A stretch of 42,768 bases of DNA from Coriobacteriales bacterium OH1046 (GCA_004010535.1 RQYE01000011.1:1-42768); one strand, 5' to 3'; counted from the stretch's first letter, positions 33,642-42,644 are shown. Notes: a model not told the origin generated them from the letters alone. Made by a program: numbers and translations.

Positions 33642-34250
33642 GTGAGCGGGAGCGGGAACGACGGCCGCGCCCTGCAGCGCCTGCTCGACGAGCTGGGGCG
33701 CCTGCCGAGCATCGGCCCCAAGACGGCGCAGCGCATAGCGTTCCACCTGCTCTCAACCGAGAAGGAGGAGGCGCGCCGTCTTGCGCGCGCCATCATCGAT
33801 GTGACCGATCAGGTGCACTTCTGCCCCGTATGCTTCAATTACGCCACGGGCGATACCTGCTCCATCTGCGCCGATGACATGCGCGACCGCTCCACCATCT
33901 GCGTGGTTTCCGAGCCGCGCGATGTGACCGCCATCGAGCGCGCAGGCGTCTATCGCGGGCTCTACCACGTGCTGGGCGGCGTCATCTCGCCCATGGACAA
34001 GATCGGACCGGATCAGCTGCATGTGCGCGAGCTGCTCTCCAGGTTGGCTTCCGACGAGGTGGAAGAGATTATCATCGCCACCAATCCCAACGTGGAAGGG
34101 GAGGCTACGGCGACGTACCTCTCGCGTACGATCCGCGCGCTGGGGATCCGCGTGTCACGCTTCGCCATCGGGCTTCCGGTGGGGAGCGAGGTAGAGTATG
34201 CTGACGAGATCACGCTAGCGCGTGCCATCGAAGGACGGAGCGAGCTCTAG
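33642..34250 (+). CDS. recR: Recombination mediator RecR
   Basis: 202 residues. It acts with RecF and RecO to load RecA. The helix-hairpin-helix LGRLPSIGPKTAQRIAFHLL is followed by the zinc finger CPVCFNYATGDTCSIC and the TOPRIM domain (ICVVSEPRDVTAIE, then ATNPNVEGEATATYL). The GTG start is one base past the ybaB stop, so it is coupled to ybaB. Confidence 0.95.
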   Translation: MSGSGNDGRALQRLLDELGRLPSIGPKTAQRIAFHLLSTEKEEARRLARAIIDVTDQVHFCPVCFNYATGDTCSICADDMRDRSTICVVSEPRDVTAIERAGVYRGLYHVLGGVISPMDKIGPDQLHVRELLSRLASDEVEEIIIATNPNVEGEATATYLSRTIRALGIRVSRFAIGLPVGSEVEYADEITLARAIEGRSEL

Positions 34251-34270
34251 GGCTCGACAAGGAGACGGTT

Positions 34271-34951
34271 ATGGCATCCCATTTCAAGCAGGCCCGCACC
34301 GAGGATTCGCCCTACGAGACCGAGGCGAGTCCCATGGCAAGCGATTCCATCACCAAGCTGCATACGGGGGAGGGCGTGCGCAAGCTCGCCGCCCAGCCCA
34401 AGAAAGAACGTGGCGGTTCGAAACCCGCGCGCGCCGCTCTTGCCGGCGTGGCGCTCGCCGCGCTGCTGGTCATGGTTGCCGGGTTCCTGTTTATCAGAGC
34501 TCTTGTCGGGCAGCCGCCTGCGGATGCGGGCGATACGCCGGATGGCGTGCAGCCCGAGCAGCAGGCGGCTACGGTGAGCGTTGACATGCAGACGGGATCG
34601 GTCGATTCCGGCAGCATCAGCTATATGGACGAGACCTTCTCGATGGTCAACATCGAGGGCTCGGTCGCGGTTGTCGCCACCGATGCAGTGGGCAACCAGC
34701 GCACGCTATTCAAGCTCGAAGGCACTCCCACGAGCCTGCTGCTCTACAATGGCACCATCTTGGTTCCCGAGAATCTGGGCGATGGTTGGGACGTGATCTC
34801 CTACGTGGTGGGCGGCGAGTCTCAGGCCGGTCCTATCGTTGAGGATGGCGAGCCCGTGCGCGGCCAGGGCGAGATCACCGATGCGCGTCTGGAGGGCTCC
34901 GAGCTTGTCGTTGCGGATACCACGGGGGCGAGCACGAGGATCGCGCTGTAG
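34271..34951 (+). CDS. Hypothetical membrane-anchored extracytoplasmic protein
   Basis: 226 residues. A charged cytoplasmic start is followed by one transmembrane helix (AALAGVALAALLVMVAGFLFI, about residues 58-77). An acidic, polar extracellular part of about 145 residues follows. Beta-rich segments are visible (FSMVNIEGSVAVVATD, TLFKLEGTPTSLLLYNGTILVP). I do not recognise the family. Start 34271 follows AAGGAGACGGTT. It begins 20 bases after recR and is probably cotranscribed with it. Confidence 0.65.
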   Translation: MASHFKQARTEDSPYETEASPMASDSITKLHTGEGVRKLAAQPKKERGGSKPARAALAGVALAALLVMVAGFLFIRALVGQPPADAGDTPDGVQPEQQAATVSVDMQTGSVDSGSISYMDETFSMVNIEGSVAVVATDAVGNQRTLFKLEGTPTSLLLYNGTILVPENLGDGWDVISYVVGGESQAGPIVEDGEPVRGQGEITDARLEGSELVVADTTGASTRIAL

Positions 34952-34977
34952 AAAAGCAGTTGGTCTGCGATTTGCTC

Positions 34978-35006
34978 TTTACAGGCGGGGAGTTTTTCGC
35001 TAAAGT
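34978..35006 (+). promoter_or_regulatory. Promoter of tRNA-Asp
   Basis: TTTACA (34978-34983), a 17-base spacer, TAAAGT (35001-35006), 18 bases before the tRNA. Confidence 0.6.
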
Positions 35007-35024
35007 TACCTATGCACTTGGTAC

Positions 35025-35101
<77 letters not shown>

Positions 35102-35111
35102 GAATCTTTCG

Positions 35112-35135
35112 CGCCTCCCCTCCGGGAGGCGTTTT
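35112..35135 (+). terminator. Rho-independent terminator of tRNA-Asp
   Basis: CGCCTCCC, loop CTCC, GGGAGGCG, then TTTT. Confidence 0.88.
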
Positions 35136-35262
35136 GCATCTGCGGCAAGGGGCCGGATGGATGGATAGGGAGTATAGATAGGGGGCACCCCTCTGATCTT
35201 GCATTGTAATCGGTACACGAACACCGTCTTGGTGCTCGTGTGGGACGAGGGATGGGGAGAGA

Positions 35263-35919
35263 ATGTCCATGGAGAAACGCGTGAGCGGATCCGACTACCT
35301 GTGGTGTGCGCTGTATGCAGCGGCAGGCTTCGCTTTCGAGCTGATTCTGGTGCAGTTGGAGAGGCTGATTGGATGGGATATCAGCACGTTCACAGCGAGT
35401 CAGAACATCATCCACTGGTGCATCACGACTGCGGCGTGGATCCTCGTCGGGTTCATCGTCATCAGGATCGGAGAGAAGACCACGCACTTCGATATATGGC
35501 AGAGGCGGCCGAACATGGCCGCTTGGCAATATGCGATGATCGCCGTCTGCTTTGCAGTGAATATCGTCTCGAAATACCTAGACTGGAATGGATTCAAGAT
35601 AGCGGTCGAATGGGAGTCGCAGGGGCCGATGCTCTTCTGGTTCCAGTACGCCTACTATCTCGCGGAGGCGTTCCTGATCTCGCTCGTGATCGTATACGGG
35701 CAGAAGGCGTGCGAGACATGGTTCGGTGCTGCGGGGATTCCCTATGGCGGCATCCTTCTCGCCTTGGTCTGGGGCTTGCCGCATATCCTGTCGAAAGGGG
35801 ATATCGCTACCGGGCTGCTTGCAGCCTTCGCGGGCTTCCTGTTTGGCGCGGCGTACCTGTTCGTGAATAAAGACTATCGCCGCGCGCTCCCCATCATCGC
35901 GCTGCTGTTCATCGTATGA
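35263..35919 (+). CDS. CPBP-like integral membrane protein, catalytic motifs poor
   Basis: 218 residues with about six transmembrane segments. The last part (YYLAEAFLISLVIVYGQKACE, GGILLALVWGLPHILSKGD, GFLFGAAYLFVNKDYRRALP) resembles CPBP proteases in layout. However, the EExxxR motif is absent and only the histidine of LPHIL is kept, so it may be a non-catalytic relative. GGGGAGAGA precedes the ATG at 35263. It appears to be a single-gene unit; substrate and role unknown. Confidence 0.6.
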   Translation: MSMEKRVSGSDYLWCALYAAAGFAFELILVQLERLIGWDISTFTASQNIIHWCITTAAWILVGFIVIRIGEKTTHFDIWQRRPNMAAWQYAMIAVCFAVNIVSKYLDWNGFKIAVEWESQGPMLFWFQYAYYLAEAFLISLVIVYGQKACETWFGAAGIPYGGILLALVWGLPHILSKGDIATGLLAAFAGFLFGAAYLFVNKDYRRALPIIALLFIV

Positions 35920-36224
35920 CCAGCGCAGGGTGTCGCGATATGCTGGCAAAAAGCCTTTGAAAATGCTTAGGCCCCCTGTCCTATATGACCCTGCACTTAT
36001 GTGACCTTATCAGCCCTCCCGAGGTCAGCGAGGTTCTGGCAATCCGGTTCCGGTCAAATACGGGTTTCAGCCATGTTGTCCCAGTTGTGGGATTTGGACA
36101 GGTCGCGTTTTCACACTCTGCCATTACCATAACCTCCCTGAGCGCGGGAGCTATGCCGCGAGAGCATCGATGACGGCTCATGAGCACGGTACATGATCTG
36201 TGCCCTCCCGGTTAGGGCGAGGAT
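35920..36224. other. 305-bp intergenic region, convergent gene ends
   Basis: No believable gene. A small hairpin TCCCA-gttg-TGGGA sits near 36080, within a stretch that on the minus strand reads CGCGACCTGTCC, similar to the loop of the REP-like repeats. Probably repeat-derived DNA between the membrane-protein gene and rpiB. Confidence 0.4.
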
Positions 36225-36662
36225 TCATGCTTCGAGTGCCGAGATCTTCTCGATCCTGCGCGCATGCCGCTCATCGCCGCTGAACGGCGTGTCGAGGAAG
36301 GTGTCGACGATCATGAGCGCCACGCCGGTTCCGAGGACGCGTCCTCCCATTGCGAGGATGTTGGCGTCGTTGTGCATCCTCGTCGCCCATGCCGAGAAGC
36401 AGTCGGAGCAGAGCGCAGCGCGGATGCCCTTGAATTTATTGGCTGCGATGGAGATGCCGATCCCTGTTCCGCATATGAGGATGCCGCGATCGCATACGCC
36501 ATCTTGGATTGCCCGCGCGACCTGGGCCGCATAGTCGGGATAGTCCACGGGATCGGTTCCCGAGCAGCCGAAGTCCTGAAATGCGAGGCCCTTCGATTCG
36601 AGGTGCCTCTTGACTTGCTGCATGAGCTCGAACCCGCCATGATCGCATCCTAAGGCAATCAT
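36225..36662 (-). CDS. rpiB: Ribose-5-phosphate isomerase B
   Basis: 145 residues: MIALGCDHGGFELMQQV (phosphate/active-site aspartate-histidine), DFGCSGTDPVDYPDYA, and ILICGTGIGISIAANKFKGIRAALC with the catalytic cysteine and the anion hole. It interconverts ribose 5-phosphate and ribulose 5-phosphate (some members act on other aldose phosphates). It is the last gene of the minus-strand pentose cluster, behind a REP-like repeat that may lower its expression. AAGGAAGG precedes the ATG. Confidence 0.9.
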   Translation of the reverse strand: MIALGCDHGGFELMQQVKRHLESKGLAFQDFGCSGTDPVDYPDYAAQVARAIQDGVCDRGILICGTGIGISIAANKFKGIRAALCSDCFSAWATRMHNDANILAMGGRVLGTGVALMIVDTFLDTPFSGDERHARRIEKISALEA

Positions 36663-36701
36663 CGGTACACCTTCCTTTCCTCCAGGCGAAGATATACGAA
36701 G

Positions 36702-36730
36702 CGTGACAAGCGACCTGTCCCCTTGTCACG
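36702..36730. repeat. 29-bp REP-like palindrome, copy 3
   Basis: Same arms as the copies at 26907 and 26949 (CGTGACAAG...CTTGTCACG) with one loop change. It lies between the transketolase C-subunit gene and rpiB. Confidence 0.8.
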
Positions 36731-36745
36731 CTTCAGGCGGCTGTT

Positions 36746-37687
36746 CTAGGCGAGGAACTCGGAGACGACCTTCTCGATTCCGGCGGCATCGAGCCCGTAC
36801 TTGGCGAGGAGGTCGACGGCGGGTCCGGACTCGCCGAACACATCCTGCACGCCGATCTTCCTCACCGGTGTCGGGCAATGCTCGGAAAGAACGTCGCAGA
36901 CGGCGCTTCCGAGGCCGCCGATCACGGAGTGCTCCTCGCAGGTGACGACGCGGCCGGTCTTCTGCGCGGATTTGACGATGAGGCCGGCATCGAGCGGTTT
37001 GATGGTATGGATGTTGATGACCTCGGCGGAGATGCCCTTCTCGGCGAGCTTCCCGGCTGCCTCGAGGGCGGCTGCGACCATGAGACCGGTCGCGATGATG
37101 GTGACGTCGGTGCCCTCGCGCATGACGATGCCCTTTCCGACCTCGAAGCGGTAGCCGGGGACATCATTGATCACAGGTACCGCGAGTCGGCCGAAGCGCA
37201 GGTAGACAGGGCCATCGAGCTCGTAGGCGGCCTGCACGGCGGCCTTGGCCTCGATATCGTCTGCAGGCGAGATGATCGTCATGCCGGGGATGCTCCGCAT
37301 CAGGGCGATGTCTTCGTTGCACTGGTGCGTGGCGCCGTCCTCGCCTACGGAGATGCCCGCGTGCGTGGCGCCGATCTTGACGTTGAGATGCGGATAGCCG
37401 ATGGAGTTGCGCACCTGCTCGAAGGCACGTCCCGCTGCGAACATCGCGAAGGTGCTCGCAAAGGCCACATGGCCCGTGGCGGCTACGCCGGCGGCGAGGC
37501 CCATCAGGTTGCATTCCGCGATGCCCGCATCGAAGAAGCGGTCGGGGAATGCCGCCTTGAACTTGCCCGTCTGCGTTGCAGCGGCGAGGTCGGCATCGAG
37601 GACGACGAAATCGTCGTGGGCCTTCCCCAGCTCGACCAAGGCCTCCCCGTAGCTCTGGCGCGTGGCGATCTTCTTCACTTCAGCCAT
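36746..37687 (-). CDS. Transketolase, C-terminal subunit
   Basis: 313 residues. It carries the pyrimidine-binding and C-terminal domains of a split transketolase: RQSYGEALVELGK, DADLAAATQTGKF, FFDAGIAECNLMGLAAGVAATG (catalytic glutamate for thiamine diphosphate), THAGISVGEDGATHQ, then VVTCEEHSVIGGLGSAV. It pairs with the N-terminal subunit encoded three bases upstream on the same strand. Together they move two-carbon units between sugar phosphates. Confidence 0.92.
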   Translation of the reverse strand: MAEVKKIATRQSYGEALVELGKAHDDFVVLDADLAAATQTGKFKAAFPDRFFDAGIAECNLMGLAAGVAATGHVAFASTFAMFAAGRAFEQVRNSIGYPHLNVKIGATHAGISVGEDGATHQCNEDIALMRSIPGMTIISPADDIEAKAAVQAAYELDGPVYLRFGRLAVPVINDVPGYRFEVGKGIVMREGTDVTIIATGLMVAAALEAAGKLAEKGISAEVINIHTIKPLDAGLIVKSAQKTGRVVTCEEHSVIGGLGSAVCDVLSEHCPTPVRKIGVQDVFGESGPAVDLLAKYGLDAAGIEKVVSEFLA

Positions 37688-37690
37688 GTC

Positions 37691-38512
37691 CTAGGCCTCC
37701 TTCCCAAGCTCTTCCATCGCCTGGGCGAACTGCTCGTCGTTCGGTGCCTTGCCATGCCATCCCACCTGGTTCTCCATGAAGGAGACCCCCTTGCCCTTGA
37801 CGGTCTCGGCGACGATGCAGGTGGGGCGTCCCTTGGTCGCGCGAGCCTCGGCGAAGGCGGAGCGGAGCTGCGCCATGTCGTTGCCGTCGGCGACCTCCAC
37901 CACGTGGAACTTGAATGCGCGGAACTTGTCGGCGATGGGCATCGCGGAGTTGACTTCCTCGATGCTGCCATCGATCTGCAGGCCGTTGTGGTCGACGATG
38001 ACCGTGAGGTTATCCAGGCCGTGGTTGCCGGCGAACATGGCGGCCTCCCAGACCTGCCCCTCCTCGGCCTCGCCATCGCCGACCAGCGCGTAGACGCGGC
38101 GCTCGGGCCCGAAGGTCTTGGATGAGAGGGCCATGCCTGCGGCGGCGGAGATGCCCTGTCCGAGCGAACCGGTGGACATGTCCACACCCGGCGTGTCATT
38201 CATGTTGGGGTGCCCCTGCAGATGCGATCCGATGTGGCGGAGGGTCTCGAGGTCCTCCTTGGGGAAGTAGCCCTTCTCGGCAAGGACCGCATAGAGCGCG
38301 GGAGCGCAATGCCCCTTCGAGAGGACGAAGAGGTCCCGGTCGGCCTTGCGAGGGTCGGCCGGATCGACGTTCATCTCCTCGAAGTACAGGTAGGTGACGA
38401 TATCGGCAGCGCCGAGCGACCCGCCGGGGTGTCCGGATTTCGCCGCGTGGACGGCCGTCACGATGTCCTTGCGGACCTCGTGGGCGATCATCCTGAGCTC
38501 GTCATCGTTCAT
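37691..38512 (-). CDS. Transketolase, N-terminal subunit
   Basis: 273 residues. It holds the thiamine-diphosphate pyrophosphate domain: AAKSGHPGGSLGAADIV, VLSKGHCAPALYA, GSLGQGISAAAGMAL and the metal motif VGDGEAEEGQVWEAAMFAGNHGLDNL ending in N. The ATG at 38512 is chosen for AAAGGGG upstream; an ATG at 38545 would add eleven residues. It is followed after three bases by the C-terminal subunit, a typical split tkt pair. Confidence 0.92.
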   Translation of the reverse strand: MNDDELRMIAHEVRKDIVTAVHAAKSGHPGGSLGAADIVTYLYFEEMNVDPADPRKADRDLFVLSKGHCAPALYAVLAEKGYFPKEDLETLRHIGSHLQGHPNMNDTPGVDMSTGSLGQGISAAAGMALSSKTFGPERRVYALVGDGEAEEGQVWEAAMFAGNHGLDNLTVIVDHNGLQIDGSIEEVNSAMPIADKFRAFKFHVVEVADGNDMAQLRSAFAEARATKGRPTCIVAETVKGKGVSFMENQVGWHGKAPNDEQFAQAMEELGKEA

Positions 38513-38582
38513 GGTGCCCCTTTCTCTTATATGCGCGGCGGACACGGGCCCGCCCGCCGCGCAGCGCTGTCTCGTCCTACTT

Positions 38583-39260
38583 CTAGCCGGTGACCTTGGC
38601 CCAGTCGGCTGCGAAGCTCGCGAGGCCCTGGTCGGTCAGCGGGTGGCGCACGCACTTCTTGAGCGCGCCGAAGGGCACGGTGGCGATGTCGGCGCCCATG
38701 AGGGCCGCCTGGGTGACGTGGTTGGGCGTGCGCACGGAGGCGGTGATGATCTCGGGACCGCCCTCCTCGTCCCAGTAGCCGTAGGTGTAGTTCTTCACGG
38801 CTGCGACGATGGTCTGGAGCTGGGCGAGGCCGTCATCGCCGATGTCATCGAAGCGGCCGACGAAGGGGGAGATGTAGCGAGCGCCCGCACGGGCGGCGAG
38901 CAGCGCCTGCGGGGCGGAGAACACGAGCGTCATGTTGACGCGGACACCCTCGGAGGCGAGCTGGTGCGTGGCGGCCAGGGCCTCGGTGCAGACCGGGAGC
39001 TTGACCACGATGTTGGGGGCCAGGGAGGCCAGGCGCCTGCCCTCGGCGATCATGTCGTCGGTGGTCTCGGCCGTGGACTCGGCGGAGACGGGCAGGCCCT
39101 CGCAGATCCGGCAGATCTCGACCATATGGGGCTCGAAGTCGGCGAGCTTCCCGCCGGTCTTTGCATAGAGGGAGGGGTTCGTGGTAACGCCGGAGAGCGC
39201 TCCCCAGCTCGCCGCCTCGCGGATCTCATCCAGATCGGCGGTATCGACGAAGAACTTCAT
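38583..39260 (-). CDS. Transaldolase, TalC/MipB small type
   Basis: 225 residues: MKFFVDTADLDEIREA, GVTTNPSLYAKTG, PVSAEST and VVKLPVC with the Schiff-base lysine (about Lys87), ISPFVGRFDDIG, and ITASVRTPNHVTQAALMGADIATVPF. Glutamate at about position 61 (VSAE) is typical of transaldolase; fructose-6-phosphate aldolase has glutamine there, so the transaldolase role is favoured. GGAAAGGAGC precedes the ATG. It is part of the pentose operon. Confidence 0.9.
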   Translation of the reverse strand: MKFFVDTADLDEIREAASWGALSGVTTNPSLYAKTGGKLADFEPHMVEICRICEGLPVSAESTAETTDDMIAEGRRLASLAPNIVVKLPVCTEALAATHQLASEGVRVNMTLVFSAPQALLAARAGARYISPFVGRFDDIGDDGLAQLQTIVAAVKNYTYGYWDEEGGPEIITASVRTPNHVTQAALMGADIATVPFGALKKCVRHPLTDQGLASFAADWAKVTG

Positions 39261-39325
39261 GCGATGCTCCTTTCCTGTCCGCATGCGCGGACAATGCTGG
39301 CGCGCGGATCGCGCCGTTTCATGGC

Positions 39326-40186
39326 TTACGCGAACTTCCCAAGGGCAATATCTATCTTCTCGCGAACGAACGCGGAAGCATGCGCGACATCCTGTTTCCA
39401 GGAATCCGAGCCCAGATACCACATCTCGCACACATACCTGCGCACGCCCTGCGGGATGAGCTGGGAGAGCGCACCGTCGTAATCGGTCGTCCCCTCGCCG
39501 AAGAGCATGTCGCGGTAGTGTCCGGCCCTCGTCGCCTTCATATGGGCGGCGAAGATATGCCCCGCGCCCGTCGCGATATCGTCTGCTACGGATGTGCCAT
39601 AGAGCAGCGACGCGTTGGTGAGGTTGCCCGCATCGGGATAGACTCCCAGAAACGGGCTGTTCACCTGATCGACGTAGTGCATGGCCTTCTCGACGGTATC
39701 CATGAAGGGGGTCTCCATGGTCTCGAAGCCCATGACGACGCCGGCCTTGGCGGCCATCTCGGCGGCCTTGGCAAGATTCTCGGAGAAGTACTTCTCGGAC
39801 TCGTCCCAAGCGTCCTCCTCGTAGTAGGCGTCGTAGCCGGCGAGCTGGATGATGTGCAGGCCCAGATCGCAGGCGAGCTCGAGCGCCTTATCCATCATGG
39901 TGAGGCTGTACGCGCGCTTTCCGGGGTCCTTGGCGCCGAAAGGCCACTTGCGGTGGCCGGAGAGGCACATCGATCCCAAAGGCACGCCCGTGTTGCGCAT
40001 GGCCTGCACGATCTCGGCGCGTTCCGCAGGCGTCCAGTCGAGACGTGCCTGGCGCGCGTCCGACTCGTCCACCGAGATCTCCAGATAGTCGAAGCCGCAT
40101 TCCCGTGCGATCTGGAGACGCTCCTCCCAGGGGAGGTCCTGCGGGGTGGCCTTCTCATAAAGGCCGAGCTGGTATTCCGTACGCAT
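39326..40186 (-). CDS. ulaE: L-ribulose/L-xylulose-5-phosphate 3-epimerase (UlaE/SgbU type)
   Basis: 286 residues, a TIM barrel of the xylose-isomerase-like group: LGLYEKATPQDLPWEERLQIA, FDYLEISVDESDARQARLDW, GSMCLSGHRKWPFGAKDP, VVMGFETMETPFMDTV and YPDAGNLTNASLLYG. These are the characteristic UlaE/SgbU segments, including the metal-binding glutamate and aspartate. It converts L-xylulose 5-phosphate to L-ribulose 5-phosphate. It sits between the 4-epimerase and transaldolase genes, in pathway order. Confidence 0.9.
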   Translation of the reverse strand: MRTEYQLGLYEKATPQDLPWEERLQIARECGFDYLEISVDESDARQARLDWTPAERAEIVQAMRNTGVPLGSMCLSGHRKWPFGAKDPGKRAYSLTMMDKALELACDLGLHIIQLAGYDAYYEEDAWDESEKYFSENLAKAAEMAAKAGVVMGFETMETPFMDTVEKAMHYVDQVNSPFLGVYPDAGNLTNASLLYGTSVADDIATGAGHIFAAHMKATRAGHYRDMLFGEGTTDYDGALSQLIPQGVRRYVCEMWYLGSDSWKQDVAHASAFVREKIDIALGKFA

Positions 40187-40277
40187 TCGCCCTCCTTTCC
40201 GAAGTCGGGAGGGGTGCCGCCGTCGGCTTGTCGGCCGGCCCCCTCCGGTAGGTCACGAGTCCGGATACGAGATGCCG

Positions 40278-40991
40278 CTACCTCTTCTGCCCGTAATAGG
40301 CATTGGGACCGTGCTTGCGCAGGTAGTGCTTGTCGAGCAGATACTGGGGGGCCAAGGCGTCTACGATGGGCTTGCCGGCATTGCCGCAGAGCAGCTCGGT
40401 GTCGCGGGCCATCTTCGCGATCTCCTCGATCACGACCGCATGGTAGACGGCCGCTGCCGCATCCTTGCCCCACGAGAAGGGGCCGTGGTTGCGCACGAGG
40501 CAGCCGGGGAGCGCCAGGGGATCCTTGCCCTCGAAGCCCTCGGCGATGACCTTGCCGGTGTCGAGCTCGTAGGCCTCCTCGATCTCCTCCTTGGCGAGGC
40601 CCCTCATGCAGGGGACCTCGCCGTAGAAGTAGTCGGCCTGCGTGGTCCCGTAGCACGGGATGGAGCGACCGGCCTGCGCCCAGGAGACGGCGGCGGAGGA
40701 GTGCGTGTGCACGACGCCGCCGACGTCCTCCCATTTCCGGTAGAGGTACGCATGCGTGGGGGTGTCGGATGACGGGTTGAGATCGCCCTCGACAACGGCG
40801 CCCTCCAAGTCGCAGACGACCATGTTCTCGGGCGAGAGTTCGTCGTAGTCGACACCTGACGGCTTGATGACGAAGAGGCCCTTTTCGCGGTCGACCTCGG
40901 AGGCGTTTCCCCAGGTGAAGACCACCAGCCCATGCTTGGGAAGGTCCATGTTGGCCTCATAGACCTTCTCTCGAAGTTCCTTTAGCATCAT
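40278..40991 (-). CDS. araD: L-ribulose-5-phosphate 4-epimerase (AraD/UlaF/SgbE)
   Basis: 237 residues, class II aldolase/epimerase fold: GLVVFTWGNASEVDREKGLFVIKPSGVDYDEL, TPTHAYLY, VGGVVHTHSSAAVSWAQ (metal histidines) and RNHGPFSWGKDAAAAV. It converts L-ribulose 5-phosphate to D-xylulose 5-phosphate. AAAGGAG lies six bases before the ATG at 40991. UlaF, SgbE and AraD cannot be told apart by sequence; the neighbours favour the ascorbate/L-xylulose branch over L-arabinose. Confidence 0.9.
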   Translation of the reverse strand: MMLKELREKVYEANMDLPKHGLVVFTWGNASEVDREKGLFVIKPSGVDYDELSPENMVVCDLEGAVVEGDLNPSSDTPTHAYLYRKWEDVGGVVHTHSSAAVSWAQAGRSIPCYGTTQADYFYGEVPCMRGLAKEEIEEAYELDTGKVIAEGFEGKDPLALPGCLVRNHGPFSWGKDAAAAVYHAVVIEEIAKMARDTELLCGNAGKPIVDALAPQYLLDKHYLRKHGPNAYYGQKR

Positions 40992-41093
40992 GTGGAGCTC
41001 CTTTCGCCGTGAATCCCGCACCCGCTCTGTTTTGCAACGCGATGTACCGCTAAGTATATCGTGCCTCTGCGATGGGAACCCGTCGCCCTTCCC

Positions 41094-42623
41094 CTAAATT
41101 CGGGTGAAGGCACCCATCTCATCCCAAAGATCCTCGAGGCAGGCGACCGTCTTGCGATACAGGGCGTACTTGCGGTCGTAGAGATCCTTCAGGGCGGTGC
41201 TGGGCTGATAGCTCGCACCGATCTTCACCATATGGGCGATGGCGTCGTCCATATCCTCGTACGCACCCGTTGCCACGGCGCCGGCTATGGCGCATCCCAG
41301 GGCACCGGCTTCGTCGGCGACAATCGTCTCGATGGGCGTCTGCATAATGTCGGCGAACATCTGGGACCACACCGCCGAGCGTGCGGCCCCTCCGGAGAGC
41401 CTGATGGCCTTGGGCGGGGTTGGACGAGAGGCGATGAGGCGCTCGTAGTGGACGCGATGGCAGAAGGCGATGCCCTCGTACATCCCGCGTGCCATGTGCC
41501 TCCTCGTGTGGGACACGTTGAGCCCGACGAACGCGGCCTTCGCGTTAGGGTGGGCGTTGGTGCCCATGAGGAACGGAAGGAACACGGGGACGAGGGTGCC
41601 GGGCTCGATGGATCCGACCCACTCGTTCACCACGTCGTAGATGCCCGCTCCGCGCGTCTTCGTCTCGTCGGCGAGTTCGGGTAGCAGCTGGCGGATAAAC
41701 CACTCGCTGTTTCCGGCGGAGGTGGCGCTGGACTCCTCCACCAGATAGTAGTCGGGAAGGCAGTAGAGGGAGTTCATGGCCACGCTGCCGTCGAGCACGG
41801 GGTCGCGGCGGATGTACTCGTTTATGGACCAGGTGCCGGCGATCATGCACACGAGGTCGGGGGTGGTGATGCCGGAGGCGAGGGCGCAGGCATCGATATC
41901 GAAGAAGCCGCCCACTACAGGCGTTCCCACAGCCAAGCCCGTGACCGCAGCCGCCTCTTCGCTCACGAACCCTGCGATCTCGTCCGATCTGCAGAGCGGG
42001 GGCAAGGCTTCTGCGACCTGTTCTATACCGAAGACCTCGAGGAGCTTTCCGTCATAGGCGGCGCTGTGCAGGTTCATGAGGTTGGTGCCGGAATAATCCG
42101 TGAGCTCTCCGCGCGCCTCTCCCGTCAGGCGGAAGCGCAGGTAGTCCTTGCATTCGAAGATATATCCAATATTCGCGAACGCCTCGGGTTCATGGTCGCG
42201 AAGCCAGGCGAGCAGGGCGACGGGCTGGCAGCTCATAACATGCTGGCACGAGAGTTCGAAGGCGCGGGCCTCGGTCCCGTCCTCCTTCCAGCGTTCCACA
42301 TAGTCGAAAGCGCGGTTGTCGGTGGACGAGATGGCGCGGCGGGTAGGGTGGCCATCCTTGCCCCAGAGATACAGGCCCTTCCCGTGGCCGCATATCCCGA
42401 CGCTGGCGATGTCTTCCGGGGAGACGCCGGATTTTCCTATCACGCCGCGCAGGACGGAGCAGTTCGCTTCCCAGACCTCCTCCATGTCGCGCTCGACGTA
42501 GTTGGGCTTGGGTGTGAAGGAGGACGTGGCGACGGAGCATGTTGCAAGCTGGGCTCCCGCAGCGTCGAAGAGGGCCGCCTTGGTCGCCGTTCCGCCGTTG
42601 TCGAGACCGATGTAATATCGCAT
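41094..42623 (-). CDS. FGGY sugar kinase, LyxK/L-xylulose kinase-like
   Basis: 509 residues. The ASKHA phosphate loop is YYIGLDNGGTATKAALFD, the early catalytic region reads GICGHGKGLYLWGKDG, and SSTDNRAFDYVERWKEDG, TPVVGGFFDIDACALASG and RLSGGAARSAVWSQMFADI follow. By memory these align well along the length with E. coli LyxK. It would make L-xylulose 5-phosphate for the two epimerases downstream. The ATG abuts the terminal repeat of an IS1595-type element: the native ribosome-binding site and promoter have been replaced. The transposase stop lies nine bases before the ATG on the same strand, so coupled re-initiation is possible. Substrate is inferred. Confidence 0.87.
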   Translation of the reverse strand: MRYYIGLDNGGTATKAALFDAAGAQLATCSVATSSFTPKPNYVERDMEEVWEANCSVLRGVIGKSGVSPEDIASVGICGHGKGLYLWGKDGHPTRRAISSTDNRAFDYVERWKEDGTEARAFELSCQHVMSCQPVALLAWLRDHEPEAFANIGYIFECKDYLRFRLTGEARGELTDYSGTNLMNLHSAAYDGKLLEVFGIEQVAEALPPLCRSDEIAGFVSEEAAAVTGLAVGTPVVGGFFDIDACALASGITTPDLVCMIAGTWSINEYIRRDPVLDGSVAMNSLYCLPDYYLVEESSATSAGNSEWFIRQLLPELADETKTRGAGIYDVVNEWVGSIEPGTLVPVFLPFLMGTNAHPNAKAAFVGLNVSHTRRHMARGMYEGIAFCHRVHYERLIASRPTPPKAIRLSGGAARSAVWSQMFADIMQTPIETIVADEAGALGCAIAGAVATGAYEDMDDAIAHMVKIGASYQPSTALKDLYDRKYALYRKTVACLEDLWDEMGAFTRI

Positions 42624-42644
42624 GGGGCTTGCCTAGTTTAGGGG
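42624..42644. repeat. Terminal inverted repeat of right IS1595-type element
   Basis: Starts GGGGCTTGCCTAG and ends TTTAGGGG, identical to the inverted copy at 126-146. The adjacent host base is the first base of the kinase start codon. The expected target duplication (usually 8 bp) would be TATCGCAT at 42616-42623; its partner lies outside the window. Confidence 0.8.

Noticed and set aside
31172-33796. Very long open frame antisense to dnaX (also antisense to pgi at 13957-15378)
   Set aside because: GC-rich codon bias keeps the antisense frame open. The translations are arginine/histidine-rich and match no family, while the plus-strand genes are certain.
36193-36224. Terminator after rpiB
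   Set aside because: The stem GCCCT/AGGGC is only five base pairs and no T-run follows.
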